A stretch of 64,000 bases of DNA from CAWGYT01 sp963826795 (GCA_963826795.1 CAWGYT010000024.1:186001-250000), one strand, 5' to 3'. Shown: positions 9,180 to 18,515, counted from the stretch's first letter. The notes: generated by a model from the sequence alone, not told the origin. Numbers and translations are program-made.

Positions 9180-10070
9180 ATGCCGATTAAAACCTCCTGC
9201 GAGTGTGGCGCTACGTTCGCCGTTCCGGATCAGCTCGCTGGCAAGCGGGTGAAGTGTCCGAAATGCGCCCAGCCGACTCAAGTGCCCGGTTCGGCGTCGA
9301 AGACCGAGGGGCCCGGAGCGGGGACGTCGGACTCGGGCGCGGCTGCGCACCTGACGATTTCATGTGGCTGTGGCAAGCGGATTCGCGTCCCGCGTCAATC
9401 GGCCGGCAAAGCCGTCAAATGTCCAGGCTGCGGCAAGCCGCTCCTTGTGCCCGCGGCCCCTGCCGCGGTCGCGGCGGCCGAATTGCCGAGCGGCGAGGGG
9501 CTTGGCGATCTGTTGGACGAAGTCGAACTGGGAACATCCAAGACGGGGAGACGCTGTCCCGAGTGCCGCAACGACCTCCAGCCGGACGACTTGATTTGCG
9601 TCAAATGCGGGTATCATACCGAGACCGGAAAGCGCATCACGACAAAAAGGGTCGAAGGGCCGCCGCGTCTGGGCTCGGTGGTGATGAACCCCACCGCGAA
9701 CGCCAAGCCGAAGGAAGCGCCTCCGGCCGTCTTGGCACTCGCAAAATTGCTGAACCAAGTCGGGATGCTCGTCCTGCTGGCGGCCATTCTGTTCACCGCC
9801 TACCGCGGGTTTTCGGCCATGCAGGCCGAGCCGTCCAAAGGCATCGACGCGCTGATCGCTTCCCTCACCGGAGTGGGCGTTTACGTGATCGGTGGGGCGC
9901 TGCTGTTGGGCACGGTTCCCTACGCCGTGGCGGCCAACCTCGTCCAGAGTGGCCAAGCGGCTGGACGGATTCTGAGCATCGGCCTCGGCGCTCTCGCGGC
10001 CCCGCTGTTGCTGGGCGTGCTGATCGTCAAGCTCGCGATTTCGGATGAGGTAGCGCGCTATTGCCGCTAG
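9180..10070 (+). CDS. zinc-ribbon membrane protein
   Basis: 296 residues. Three Cys4 modules in the N-terminal half: TSCECGATF...VKCPKCAQP (about 6-33), ISCGCGKRI...VKCPGCGKP (about 59-84) and RRCPECRND...ICVKCGYHT (about 124-146). The first two follow the short planctomycete zinc-ribbon pattern; the third is a C-terminal-type ribbon. A Pro/Lys-rich linker leads to three hydrophobic segments (about 185-205, 225-250, 260-285). The protein is probably membrane-anchored with the ribbons in the cytoplasm. Regulation and partner are unknown. The stop codon shares CTAG with the convergent dehydratase gene. Start ATG 9180 has GAGGA just upstream. Confidence 0.8.
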   Translation: MPIKTSCECGATFAVPDQLAGKRVKCPKCAQPTQVPGSASKTEGPGAGTSDSGAAAHLTISCGCGKRIRVPRQSAGKAVKCPGCGKPLLVPAAPAAVAAAELPSGEGLGDLLDEVELGTSKTGRRCPECRNDLQPDDLICVKCGYHTETGKRITTKRVEGPPRLGSVVMNPTANAKPKEAPPAVLALAKLLNQVGMLVLLAAILFTAYRGFSAMQAEPSKGIDALIASLTGVGVYVIGGALLLGTVPYAVAANLVQSGQAAGRILSIGLGALAAPLLLGVLIVKLAISDEVARYCR

Positions 10071-12022
10071 GCGTTCGGTTTGAGTCGGGCCAGAATCTGC
10101 TCGATGTCGTAGACGCAGCCTCCCCACGTGCCGCCTCCGACCTGCTGAAGGGCCGCCCACAGCCGTGTTTCCGGCGGCAGTTGAGGGTCGGGACGCAAGT
10201 CGGCGGGGATGGCGCGAGCTTCCAAGACGCGGGCGGCTTCCTGCGGTGTCCACGTCTGCTGGGCGTCGCCGACCAGGTCGACGGATCCGTGCAGGCGCTG
10301 CCGGTCAACGACAATCCGAATCTGATCGCCGTCACGTACTTTGCCGATCGGTCCCCCAGCCAGTGCTTCCGGTCCGACATGACCAATGCACGCGCCGGTG
10401 CTGACCCCTGAAAATCGGGCGTCGGTCACCACCGCTACGTCTTTCCCCCAGGGCAAATATTTGAGCGCCGAGGTGACTTGGTAGGTCTCCTCCATCCCGG
10501 ATCCGAGTGGGCCGCGTCCGATCAAGATCAAGACGTCACCCGGTCGGACCGTTCGATCCGATTGGCCTTTGATGGCAGCAATCGCATCGCGTTCCGTGAC
10601 GAATACCCGGGCCGTTCCGGTCTTACGATAGACGCCATCGGCGTCGACGACCGCAGGATCGATCGCGGTGGCCTTGATGACCGAGCCCTCCGGGCAGAGA
10701 TTGCCCCGCGGAAAGCAGACCGTGCTGGTCAGACCCCGCTGGCGCGCCAGAGCGGGCGGAATGATCACGTCGTCCGGATCAATTCCGTCTCGTTCGGCGA
10801 GTAGACGGCGTAGCTCCCGGCGCCGCGGCGACGTTTCCCACCACTGCAGCACCTCCTCCCAACTCAGTCCGCTCACGGTCTTGGCATCGAGTCGCAGGAG
10901 TCCGAGCTCCCGCAGGTGCAGCATGATCTCGGGCACCCCTCCGGCCAGGAAGACACGCACCGTGGGATGATTGGTCGGGCCGTTGGGCAGGACGTCGACG
11001 AAGCGGGGAACCTGTCGATTCACGTCGCTCCATTGATCCACGCTCGGTCGTGTGAGACCCGCCGAAAAGGCGATCGCCGGCAGATGCAGCAAGAGATTCG
11101 TCGAACCGCCACACGCGGCATGCACGACCAGCGCGTTGTGGATCGAATCGTCCGTCAAAATGTCCCGCGTCGTGCGTTTTTGCTTGACGAGTTCCAGGAG
11201 CGCTTGGGCACTGCGGACAGCCATATCCATCCAGATCGGCTGGCCGCTGGGCGCCAAGGCCGAGTGAGGCAGCGTCAGGCCCAGGGCCTCGCCGATCACC
11301 TGCGACGTTGCGGCCGTGCCCAGGAACTGGCAGCCGCCACCTGGCGAACCGCACGCCGCGCAGCCGGCTCGAGCCGCCTCTTGCAACGTGATGTGTCCCT
11401 GCGCATAGCGGGCGCCGATCGTCTGCACCTTGGCCGTGTCCTCGCCCTGACGCGGCGGCAACGTCACCCCGCCCGGCACCAAGACGGTCGGTAACTGTTG
11501 CGTCGCGGCCAGGGCCATCATCATCGCCGGCAGACCCTTGTCGCAGGTGGCCACCCCCAAGACGCCCTGGCACGTCGGCAACGACCGAATCTGGCGGCGA
11601 AACAGCGCGGCCGCGTCGTTGCGAAACGGCAGGCTGTCGAACATCCCCGTCGTTCCCTGCGTCCGGCCATCGCAAGGATCCGTGCAGAACGCCGCGAAAG
11701 GCACCGCTCCCTCGGATTTCATTTGGACCGCCGCCGCCTGCACCAGCAGCCCGACTTCCCAGTGGCCCGTGTGAAAGCCCAGCGCGATCGGTTGGCCGTC
11801 CGGAGCTCGGACACCGCCTTGCGTACTCAGGATCAGCAATTGCGGCCCGAGCATCTCGCGCGGCGACCAGCCCATCCCGGCGTTCTGCGTCATCCCGAAA
11901 AGATGGCCGCTCGGCCAATGACGCAGCATCTCGTCCGTCAGCGGCAGCGAACCTTCGGGTCCCGCGGCGACGCTTGACACGTTCAGAACATTTGGATCCG
12001 AGCTTTCCAAAAACGAACGCAT
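10067..12022 (-). CDS. IlvD/Edd-superfamily dehydratase, YjhG/YagF (sugar-acid dehydratase) type
   Basis: 651 residues from the ATG at 12022, matching the ~655-residue YjhG/YagF subfamily, whose characterised members dehydrate D-xylonate to a 2-keto-3-deoxy acid using an Fe-S cluster and Mg. Cluster and active-site cysteines are seen in CTDPCDGRTQGTTGMFDSLP, GVATCDKGLPAMMMAL and CAACGSPGGGCQFLG. Other landmarks are VHAACGGSTNLLLHL and VVTDARFSGVSTGACIGHV. The open frame continues to 12214, but those extra 64 residues cover a dispersed palindromic repeat, so I reject that start. Substrate is not provable here; the sugar-oxidoreductase genes 18-22 kb away are compatible with sugar-acid catabolism. 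It converges with the zinc-ribbon gene on a shared CTAG. Confidence 0.88.
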   Translation of the reverse strand: MRSFLESSDPNVLNVSSVAAGPEGSLPLTDEMLRHWPSGHLFGMTQNAGMGWSPREMLGPQLLILSTQGGVRAPDGQPIALGFHTGHWEVGLLVQAAAVQMKSEGAVPFAAFCTDPCDGRTQGTTGMFDSLPFRNDAAALFRRQIRSLPTCQGVLGVATCDKGLPAMMMALAATQQLPTVLVPGGVTLPPRQGEDTAKVQTIGARYAQGHITLQEAARAGCAACGSPGGGCQFLGTAATSQVIGEALGLTLPHSALAPSGQPIWMDMAVRSAQALLELVKQKRTTRDILTDDSIHNALVVHAACGGSTNLLLHLPAIAFSAGLTRPSVDQWSDVNRQVPRFVDVLPNGPTNHPTVRVFLAGGVPEIMLHLRELGLLRLDAKTVSGLSWEEVLQWWETSPRRRELRRLLAERDGIDPDDVIIPPALARQRGLTSTVCFPRGNLCPEGSVIKATAIDPAVVDADGVYRKTGTARVFVTERDAIAAIKGQSDRTVRPGDVLILIGRGPLGSGMEETYQVTSALKYLPWGKDVAVVTDARFSGVSTGACIGHVGPEALAGGPIGKVRDGDQIRIVVDRQRLHGSVDLVGDAQQTWTPQEAARVLEARAIPADLRPDPQLPPETRLWAALQQVGGGTWGGCVYDIEQILARLKPNA

Positions 12023-12147
12023 GCGAAGACCGACCGTCCCAGGGACGGCAAACGAGATTGGCGGAGCGACGGATAGACCGCGGTAGCCGAGTATGCGCGC
12101 ACAGCCCGCATTCGACAAGGGCTTGCAGGAGAGATGACCGATTCGTG

Positions 12148-12196
12148 TCCCTTCTCCCCTTGCGGGAGAAGGTGGCCGAAGGCCGGATGAGGGGGC
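12148..12196. repeat. dispersed palindromic (REP-like) element, copy 1
   Basis: About 49 bases built from CCCTTCTCCCC...GGGGAGAAGG-type arms followed by GGCCGAAGGCCGGATGAGGG. Near-identical copies occur at 25211-25260, 45283-45333 and 58803-58852, all intergenic or in 5' leaders, in both orientations, with a truncated copy near 42451-42469. Confidence 0.7.
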
Positions 12197-12253
12197 GGTC
12201 GGCGACCAAGCCAATCCGAGCCCGCCGCCCCAAGGTCTTCTCGAAACGATCCC

Positions 12254-12490
12254 CTACGGTTGGACTTCCTCAACCTGTGCCTCATAGGCCTTCATCGCAG
12301 CTGCTTCGTTCGACAGCTTGAATTCCGGCCCGGCTGGGAAGTACTGGACGTCGTCATAGAGGTAATAGGGGCTGGGTAACGTCTGCCCTGCGACATCGAC
12401 TTGGCAGCCGGTCGAGGTGAGGCAGGCGATCGCCAGCAAGCCACCCGCGACGACACCCTTCCAGCGTAACGGCGATTCATTCCCGGTCAT
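12254..12490 (-). CDS. small lipoprotein
   Basis: 78 residues. The N-terminal signal ends in the lipobox LTSTGC (Cys at about 29), then a short mature part with VDVAGQTLPSPYYLYDDVQYFPAGPEFKLSNE and an acidic tail. This is the compact lipoprotein type common in planctomycetes, where the Tyr/Pro-rich 'PSPYY..DDVQYFP' stretch is characteristic. GAGGGAG lies nine bases before the ATG at 12490. Probably anchored in a periplasm-facing membrane leaflet; function unknown. Codon use resembles its neighbours. Confidence 0.75.
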   Translation of the reverse strand: MTGNESPLRWKGVVAGGLLAIACLTSTGCQVDVAGQTLPSPYYLYDDVQYFPAGPEFKLSNEAAAMKAYEAQVEEVQP

Positions 12491-12911
12491 TGCACGCGCT
12501 CCCTCGCAAAATTGCCAAAATCCGTACTGACGTTATCGGCGCTACATCCGGACAACTTCAGCTAACTGTCAGAATCTTTGCGATTCTCAGCGGAGAGGTT
12601 CAGGCCCCGGATGAGACAAAGCCTCGCGCGCACCGCTCAGCAACGAGCCCGGCTCCGTGTTCGCGGCGACGCTTGGCGATGAACACGCGTCCCGTTTTTG
12701 CGGGGAGGATCGGCAAGCGGTCGGATTTTGGTTGCCAGCGCAGATCGTTCGTTATGATAGAAACTGCAAGTTGCGTGGCGCGGGTTGTGGAATTCGGGGG
12801 GCTGAGTGAAGGCGGATCCGCGATCGATCGAGCTTCGCATCGTCGGGGAACTGAGCGGGGACCACGTGATGAATACAGGCAACCCAGGAAGTCGAGTGAG
12901 CTTGAAGGAGC
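12491..12911. other. divergent intergenic region with a 15-base tandem repeat at its right end
   Basis: Holds the promoters of the lipoprotein (minus) and the CHAT-like gene (plus). The right end (about 12899-12950) carries a 15-base unit close to AGTGAGCTTGAAGGC, repeated three to four times and running into the next gene. I saw no GG-N10-GC box or clear operator in the rest. Confidence 0.5.
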
Positions 12912-15900
12912 TTGAAGGCAGTGAGCTTGAAGGCAGTGAGCTTGAAGGCATTCCAAGTTGGTCGAGCGGGACGGGGTGGACTCGGTCCCGCGGTCTGCTG
13001 TCTGATCTTGGCACTGCTCGGGTCGAATTCGCAAGTCGCGCGGGCTCAGATCGATGGTCGAGCCGTGCCGCGGCAAAGCTACTTTGTGGCGTTTCAGCCG
13101 TTTCGGCGGGGCGAGTACCGCGATGCGCTTCGTGCCTTCCGCTCGGCCGCGAACAGTGGCATCAACACGGGTGCGGGCCGGTGGGTGGATTCGATCTGTT
13201 ACTCCACGATGATTGGCGAGTGCCTGTATCACCTGGGAGATATTGGCGGCGCGCTGGACCAGTACGATGCGGCGCTGCGACTGATGATCGTTCGTCACGG
13301 CTGGTTGCAGCGAATCCAGTTGCCGCCGACGCTGCCGCCCAACGGGATTGCCCCGGCGGTGCCTTGGGGGCCGATGGCACGTGGCACGGTGCCAGGTGGG
13401 TTTCCCGACACGATGCTCAGTCTGCAAGGCACGGATGTGGATGCCGCCTTGCGGCAGGGCGGCACGGTGGCGCCGGCCGAATTCTATCCGGTCCGGGTGA
13501 TGGAGATCATGCGCTGCATCGGCCTGGCGCTCCAACGGCGGCGTGAAATCCTCGGGCCGCTCGCACCGCAATTGCCCCTGACCGGGCAGTTGGTGTCGGA
13601 GCTTTCCCGCCGCCAGGTGCCGGCCAATCATTGGATGCAAAGCTTGATCGACGTCCAATTGGGAATTGCCAAGTCGGCGGCGGGGGATGTGCCGGACGCC
13701 CTGGCGCTGCTCCAGCGATCGGCCGCGATCGGCGGACGCATGGACCATCCCCTCTCCTCCCTCGCCTTGCTGGAAATCGGGCATTTGGCTTGGGAGCAGA
13801 ATCAGCTGGATCTGGCGCAGCGGAGTTTCTTCGAGGCGACGTTTCCGGCGGTCGCGTACGATCAGCCCGACGCGATGGAGCGGGGGTTTGTCGCCGCTGC
13901 CCGAGTGCATGCGCTGAAGGGCGAGGCGACACTGTTTCCGCCGCTCGTAACCGCCGTCGATTGGGTCCGTTCTCAAAACCTCGATCGCGCTTACTCGGCT
14001 CTGCTGATCGTGTCCGCCCACAACGCGGCCCTGGCAGGTCAACCTCAGCAGGCTTCGGCGTTCCTGTCGCAGGCCCGCCGCGCGATGGGCCGCAGCGATC
14101 TGGCCGGGGCGGACTTCGGCGCGCGGTGGCAATACGAATCGGCGCTGGTCACCATCCAAGCCGGCAACCTGGCGGGCGGTGCCAAGCTGTTGCAGGACGC
14201 CTTGCGGCCACTGCGAGCGACGTCCAACCGACTGTTTCAGATCGAGCTGGCGAACAAGCTGTACGCCGCCAAAGAAATTTCGCCCCGCGTTGCCCAATCC
14301 CTGTTCGCGATCCTGCTGCGCGAACCCACGGCGGACGACTGGCGTCGGGACCCGGCCGAAACGCTGCTGCTGGAGGTGACGCCCCATGAGGTCGTGTTGG
14401 AAAACTGGCTGGAGATTTGCATCGAGCGTGGGGAGGTCGAAGCGATTGTTTACGTTAGCGACTTGCGTCGGCGGCATAGGTTCTTCAACCACTTGGAACT
14501 CGGCGGCCGGCTGTTGGCGCTGCGCTGGGTTCTGGACGCCCCCGAGCTGGCGTTGAGCGCGGCGGCGATCGAGCAGCGGCGCGCGTTGTTCGCCAAATTT
14601 CCCCAACTGCAAGCGCTGCTCGGGCAGCTGACTGAGGCGCAAGTCAAGCTGGCGGAGCTCCCGCTTGAGCCTCAGGATCCTGACCAGCAACGGGCGTTCG
14701 ATGTGACGACCAAGGAATTGATTCGCACGGCCGAGGCCGCGGAGGCGATCGTGCACGAACTGGCGCTGCGTCCCGAGCCCGCCAGTCGGGAGTTTCCTCC
14801 GCTGCGGACCCTGGATGAACTGCAGGGGCGACTTCAGCCGGGCCAAGCCGTGCTCGCGCTGACCCTGACCCGGCGCGGCGGACATGCCCTCCTGATCACG
14901 TCCACGAAGCAGTACAAGCATTGGCAGCTCACGAAGGCCGGTTCGCTCCGCGGGACCCTGGTCAGCTTGATGCGCGAGATCGGAAATTACGATCAGAATC
15001 AGGTGCTGGCGGCGGACCGTTTGACCAGTGAGAACTGGAAGACGCTGGCCGCTCAGCTCGCAGATGGCTTTGCCGAAGGACTCAACGCCGAATCGCTCGC
15101 CGGAATCGACGAGCTGGCGATTGTTCCAGACGGGTTTTTCTGGTACCTGCCCTTCGAGATGCTTCAGATCGACGTGGGAGGCGAGCGAAAGGCGCTGATC
15201 GATTTGGCGCGCGTCCGTTACGCCCCCACCATCGGATTGGCCGTCCCCGACGGGCGACCGGCGGAGACATCGGGACCGCGCGTGATTGTGCAAGGGCGGT
15301 TGTTCAGCCGCGACAATCAAAATCTGGTGGCGGAGGCGGCCGAGCAGTTGCGGGACCAGCATCCGCGGAGCGTTGTCTTGCGCAAGCGGCTTCCGGTGGC
15401 CACGCAATATCTGGCGCCCTCGTGGCAACAGTTGGTCGTGTTGGACGACATCGAGTTGAATGTCCGCGAGCCGCTTGGTTCGTCCGCCGCTCAAATTGAC
15501 CAGGGCAAGCCGGGCAGCACGCTGGCCGAATGGCTCAGCCTGCCCTTCGGCGCACCTGATGTCGTCGTTCTGCCGGGCTACCGCACTCTGGCCGAGGACG
15601 GACTCCGCGGCCGCGCAGACGGTGATGAACTGTTCTTGGCCGCATGCGGCGTCTTGGGGACCGGCGCCCGAACCGTCGTGCTGGCCCGTTGGCGCACGGG
15701 GGGACGGATGAGCATGGAGATCCTCCGCGAATTCTTGCAGGAGCTTCCCCAGGAATCGCCGTCCGCCGCCTGGCAACGCACCGTGCTGCTGGCGCGTTCG
15801 GCCGAACTCGACCCCGGCGCCGAACCGCGTCTGAAGGATGTTCAACCAGATCGCGTCCCGACCGCCGATCACCCTTTCTTCTGGGCCGGATACCTGATGC

Positions 15901-15914
15901 TCGGGGCCCGATAG
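12912..15914 (+). CDS. secreted TPR protein with a CHAT-like domain lacking the catalytic His/Cys
   Basis: Up to 1000 residues. Three in-frame TTG codons (12912, 12927, 12942) arise from the 15-base repeat; the last gives MKAFQVGRAGRGG directly before a signal peptide ending near SQVARA. Helical repeats of TPR type follow (YHLGDIGGALDQYDAAL, AALAGQPQQASAFLSQARRA). The C-terminal third has CHAT/caspase-like landmarks: ELAIVPDGFFWYLPFEML, VRYAPTIGLAV, GTGARTVVLARWRTGG and the terminal HPFFWAGYLMLG. Where active CHAT proteases have a His-Gly, this protein reads VVLDDIELNV (about 841), and where they have the SACET cysteine it reads VVLPGYRTL (about 884-892). It may be a non-catalytic scaffold. 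Export makes a role at the cell envelope likely. Confidence 0.75.
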   Translation: MKAVSLKAVSLKAFQVGRAGRGGLGPAVCCLILALLGSNSQVARAQIDGRAVPRQSYFVAFQPFRRGEYRDALRAFRSAANSGINTGAGRWVDSICYSTMIGECLYHLGDIGGALDQYDAALRLMIVRHGWLQRIQLPPTLPPNGIAPAVPWGPMARGTVPGGFPDTMLSLQGTDVDAALRQGGTVAPAEFYPVRVMEIMRCIGLALQRRREILGPLAPQLPLTGQLVSELSRRQVPANHWMQSLIDVQLGIAKSAAGDVPDALALLQRSAAIGGRMDHPLSSLALLEIGHLAWEQNQLDLAQRSFFEATFPAVAYDQPDAMERGFVAAARVHALKGEATLFPPLVTAVDWVRSQNLDRAYSALLIVSAHNAALAGQPQQASAFLSQARRAMGRSDLAGADFGARWQYESALVTIQAGNLAGGAKLLQDALRPLRATSNRLFQIELANKLYAAKEISPRVAQSLFAILLREPTADDWRRDPAETLLLEVTPHEVVLENWLEICIERGEVEAIVYVSDLRRRHRFFNHLELGGRLLALRWVLDAPELALSAAAIEQRRALFAKFPQLQALLGQLTEAQVKLAELPLEPQDPDQQRAFDVTTKELIRTAEAAEAIVHELALRPEPASREFPPLRTLDELQGRLQPGQAVLALTLTRRGGHALLITSTKQYKHWQLTKAGSLRGTLVSLMREIGNYDQNQVLAADRLTSENWKTLAAQLADGFAEGLNAESLAGIDELAIVPDGFFWYLPFEMLQIDVGGERKALIDLARVRYAPTIGLAVPDGRPAETSGPRVIVQGRLFSRDNQNLVAEAAEQLRDQHPRSVVLRKRLPVATQYLAPSWQQLVVLDDIELNVREPLGSSAAQIDQGKPGSTLAEWLSLPFGAPDVVVLPGYRTLAEDGLRGRADGDELFLAACGVLGTGARTVVLARWRTGGRMSMEILREFLQELPQESPSAAWQRTVLLARSAELDPGAEPRLKDVQPDRVPTADHPFFWAGYLMLGAR

Positions 15915-15939
15915 TCGCCAACTCGCCGCGACCTCGTGC

Positions 15940-16329
15940 TTACTCCGGCTCGACCACCACGGTTCGGCCGTTCTGACCCAGCGAGATTCCCAGCACAATG
16001 TACTCCACGTCTTCCTGGGCGAGGGCCCGCATCTGATGCACCTCGCGCGGAGACACCGCCACCGAGTCCCCGGCAGCCAATCGGACTGGCACCCCATCGA
16101 CGGTCATTTCCGCCTCGCCGCGGACCAGGATGAACATCTCTTCCATGTCCTCGTGGTAATGCGCGCGAAAACTCGATCCGGCGGGCAGCCTGGCCCAGTT
16201 GACCATCTGAGGTCGCCCGTCAAGCAGCTCGTCGCGGGTCGCGATCACCCGTTTCAGTACACCAGGCTGCCGCGGGTCTTCGTGAGAAGCCGGCACGAAC
16301 GCCTGGTCTTTCGCTCGGATAACTCGCAT
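15940..16329 (-). CDS. small cupin-domain protein
   Basis: 129 residues from the ATG at 16329 (the open frame extends further but without family features). A single cupin barrel: motif 1 has the metal-ligand pattern H-x-H...E in FRAHYHEDMEEMFILVRGEAEM, and motif 2 reads LAAGDSVAVSPREVHQM with the second His. It therefore likely binds a metal, and could be a small isomerase, dioxygenase or sensor; no substrate can be assigned. It converges on the CHAT-like gene with a 25-base gap and is divergent from the ABC cluster that begins at 16640. Confidence 0.8.
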   Translation of the reverse strand: MRVIRAKDQAFVPASHEDPRQPGVLKRVIATRDELLDGRPQMVNWARLPAGSSFRAHYHEDMEEMFILVRGEAEMTVDGVPVRLAAGDSVAVSPREVHQMRALAQEDVEYIVLGISLGQNGRTVVVEPE

Positions 16330-16639
16330 CGAAAGGAACCGCCGAAAGTCTGGGACTCGAAAGGAAAGCTGGACCGCCATTGAACACCGGCCCGAGTTGG
16401 CTGACAAGCGACCGCACCGGGCCAACCTGTGGCGTGCCCCCAAGATTCTCGCGCGAATCTCGAATTCCCTGCAACGCACGCTTCGCGCGCCGCCGTGCCG
16501 CGAGTGCTAAGCCTGTTTGACTTGGAAAGCCGGGTGGCCGATAATCGGAACCCGTATCGGGGGAAGCTGTTAACGTCGGTCATCCAACAGCCGCGAGTGT
16601 CGCGGATTGTTTCTGCTTGTCTACCTGGGAGACAAATTC
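16330..16639. other. divergent intergenic region upstream of the ABC cluster
   Basis: Expected site of the promoter for the seven-gene plus-strand cluster. A sequence GAGTGCTAA at about 16500 equals one half of a CIRCE operator, but the second half is missing. GGGAGAC at 16628-16634 is the ribosome-binding site of the next gene. No repeat or sigma-54 box was seen. Confidence 0.45.
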
Positions 16640-18475
16640 ATGAAGCGCCTGAAGTGGTTTCTGGCCGCATGCCTCTGCTTGCTGGGATCAAACACGGGGG
16701 AGGCTCAAGAGCCGTTTTCGAATCTGGTCGGGGCCGTCGGGGTCCAACCGGTGGCCGAAGGCAACGTGTTGTCAGTTCCGTTTATCACCTGGGGTGGCGA
16801 TGTCGCAACGTTCTTGGCCAACGGAGGCTTGGAGACACAAGCGGATTCCGAGTTCGCTCGTCTGGGTCTGAAACTGAAGCTGACGCCGGGCGACGATTTT
16901 CCCGGCCAGGTTAAGGACTACCTGTCCGGTAAGACGCCGTTCTTGCGTGGTACGATGCGGATGCTGGGGCAGGCGAGTGAGGTGTTGGCGAAGGATCCTC
17001 GGACCAAGCCCGTCGTTTTTTTGCAGCTTTCCTGGAGCGCGGGAGATCATTTGGTCGCCCGCGAGGGGCTCAAGACGCTGAACGATCTACGCCGCGAGGG
17101 CAAGAAAGTCCGAATCGCGTGCCAGCAGGGAGGGCCTCACGTCGGCCTGTTGTACGATTCGCTGGACGCCGCGAAGATCAACCGCGATGAGGTGGAAGTC
17201 GTCTGGGTGGCCGACCTGACCGGAGATGCGGGGCCGGCCGAGGCCTTTCGGAAAGACGCCACGATTGACGCCTGCTGCGTGATCACGCCCGACATGATCG
17301 GCTTGACCGGCGGTTACGACGCGGTCGGGTCAGGGGCCGAAGGCACGGTCAAAGGCGCCCATGTGCTCAACTCGACGCGCGACATGTCGCGGTCGATCGC
17401 GGATGTGTACGCGGTCCGCTCCGACTGGCTCGAGGGCCATGCGGAAGTGGTCCAAAAGTTCACGGCCGGATATCTCAAGGCAACGCAGGACCTGGTACGG
17501 ATGCGGCGCGAGTTCGAGCAGTCGCAGAAGATGACCGATGGCTACCGCAAACTGCTCACGATGGCTCAGCAGATTTTCGGCCAGGAGGTGTTGCCGACGC
17601 TGGAGATTGATGGTCACGGGCTGTTGCTGGACTGTGCCTTCGTGGGTCTGCCCGGCCAGGTCTCGTTCTTCCGAGACCGCGGCAATCTAAGTGGGTTCGA
17701 GTCGAAGATGGGCGCGGCGCTGGATCTGGCCACCAGCTGGGGCTACGCTCGATTCCGCAGCGGTTTTGAGCCATCTCCGCTGGACTATCGTGAGGTGGCC
17801 AAACTGGCGGGACTGAAATACGAGGAAGCTCAAAGCCAGGGCGGCATCGAAGTCGGCGCGGACGGCCTATTTCCCGGGAGCGACGTGCTCGATGACCGGA
17901 CGATTGTCAGTTTCACAATCAAGTTCCAGCCGAATCAGCCCGATTTTTCCGCGGATCGTTACGGAGCGGAATTCAATCGAGCGATTCAGGCGGCCTCGAC
18001 GTTTGGCAACGCCGTGATCGTGATTCGTGGTCACGCGGACCCGACTAAGGCCTTGATCGACATGATCAAGGGCGGAATGGCCAAGGGGATCATCAAACGG
18101 ACCGGCCAGACCGGCAATTTCCGCTACTTTGTCAATGGCAAAGAGGTCGATTTGGCCGAGACGGAACGCGTGCTGCGCTTGATCGAAACCGGCGCGTTCG
18201 ACTCGGACGAGTACAAGCCGCGGGATACCGTGAAGGCCGCTCTGAATTTGTCGCTGGCGCGGGCGGAGGCCGTCAAACAGTCGTTGATTGACTTTGCCAA
18301 GCAGCAGAACGTCAACCTGGATGCCAATCAGCTTCAGCCGACGGGGGCGGGCGTGGGCGAGCCGTTGATTGCGAAGCCTGCGAATTTCAACGAAGCGTTG
18401 GAAAACATGCGTGTCGAATTCCGCATCGTCCGCGTGCCGGCCGAGGCGTTGCCGGAGTCGGACTTCGCGTTCTAG
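16640..18475 (+). CDS. NMT1/SsuA-like solute-binding domain fused to a C-terminal OmpA-like domain (first of two)
   Basis: 611 residues. Signal peptide (MKRLKWFLAACLCLLGSN, cleavage near GEAQ). Residues ~40-330 look like a NitT/TauT-type periplasmic binding protein: FITWGGDVATFLANGG, KDYLSGKTPFLRGTMRML, RIACQQGGPHVGLLYDSL, and the late HAEVVQKFTAGYLKATQDL block. From about residue 420 the protein is OmpA-like: VSFTIKFQPNQPDFSADRY, then VIVIRGHADPTK (about 458-469), with a ~70-residue insertion before LARAEAVKQSLIDFAK. OmpA-like domains normally bind peptidoglycan, so this binding protein may be wall-tethered. ATG 16640 is preceded by GGGAGAC with good spacing; the upstream TTG extension is unlikely. 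First gene of the cluster. Confidence 0.82.
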   Translation: MKRLKWFLAACLCLLGSNTGEAQEPFSNLVGAVGVQPVAEGNVLSVPFITWGGDVATFLANGGLETQADSEFARLGLKLKLTPGDDFPGQVKDYLSGKTPFLRGTMRMLGQASEVLAKDPRTKPVVFLQLSWSAGDHLVAREGLKTLNDLRREGKKVRIACQQGGPHVGLLYDSLDAAKINRDEVEVVWVADLTGDAGPAEAFRKDATIDACCVITPDMIGLTGGYDAVGSGAEGTVKGAHVLNSTRDMSRSIADVYAVRSDWLEGHAEVVQKFTAGYLKATQDLVRMRREFEQSQKMTDGYRKLLTMAQQIFGQEVLPTLEIDGHGLLLDCAFVGLPGQVSFFRDRGNLSGFESKMGAALDLATSWGYARFRSGFEPSPLDYREVAKLAGLKYEEAQSQGGIEVGADGLFPGSDVLDDRTIVSFTIKFQPNQPDFSADRYGAEFNRAIQAASTFGNAVIVIRGHADPTKALIDMIKGGMAKGIIKRTGQTGNFRYFVNGKEVDLAETERVLRLIETGAFDSDEYKPRDTVKAALNLSLARAEAVKQSLIDFAKQQNVNLDANQLQPTGAGVGEPLIAKPANFNEALENMRVEFRIVRVPAEALPESDFAF

Positions 18476-18515
18476 TCTCGTGTGAGTCATGCCCGGCAGC
18501 CCGACCGAGCCCTGG

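Noticed and set aside
10067..12214. Upstream start of the dehydratase at 12214
   Set aside because: The extra residues are the translated palindromic repeat, not conserved protein.
12600..16097. 1165-residue minus-strand open frame
   Set aside because: Antisense to the CHAT-like gene; Arg/Gln/Pro-rich composition, no family motif. Long shadow frames are common in high-GC DNA.
16490..16510. CIRCE operator
   Set aside because: Only GAGTGCTAA, one half, is present, and it is 8 kb from groESL.
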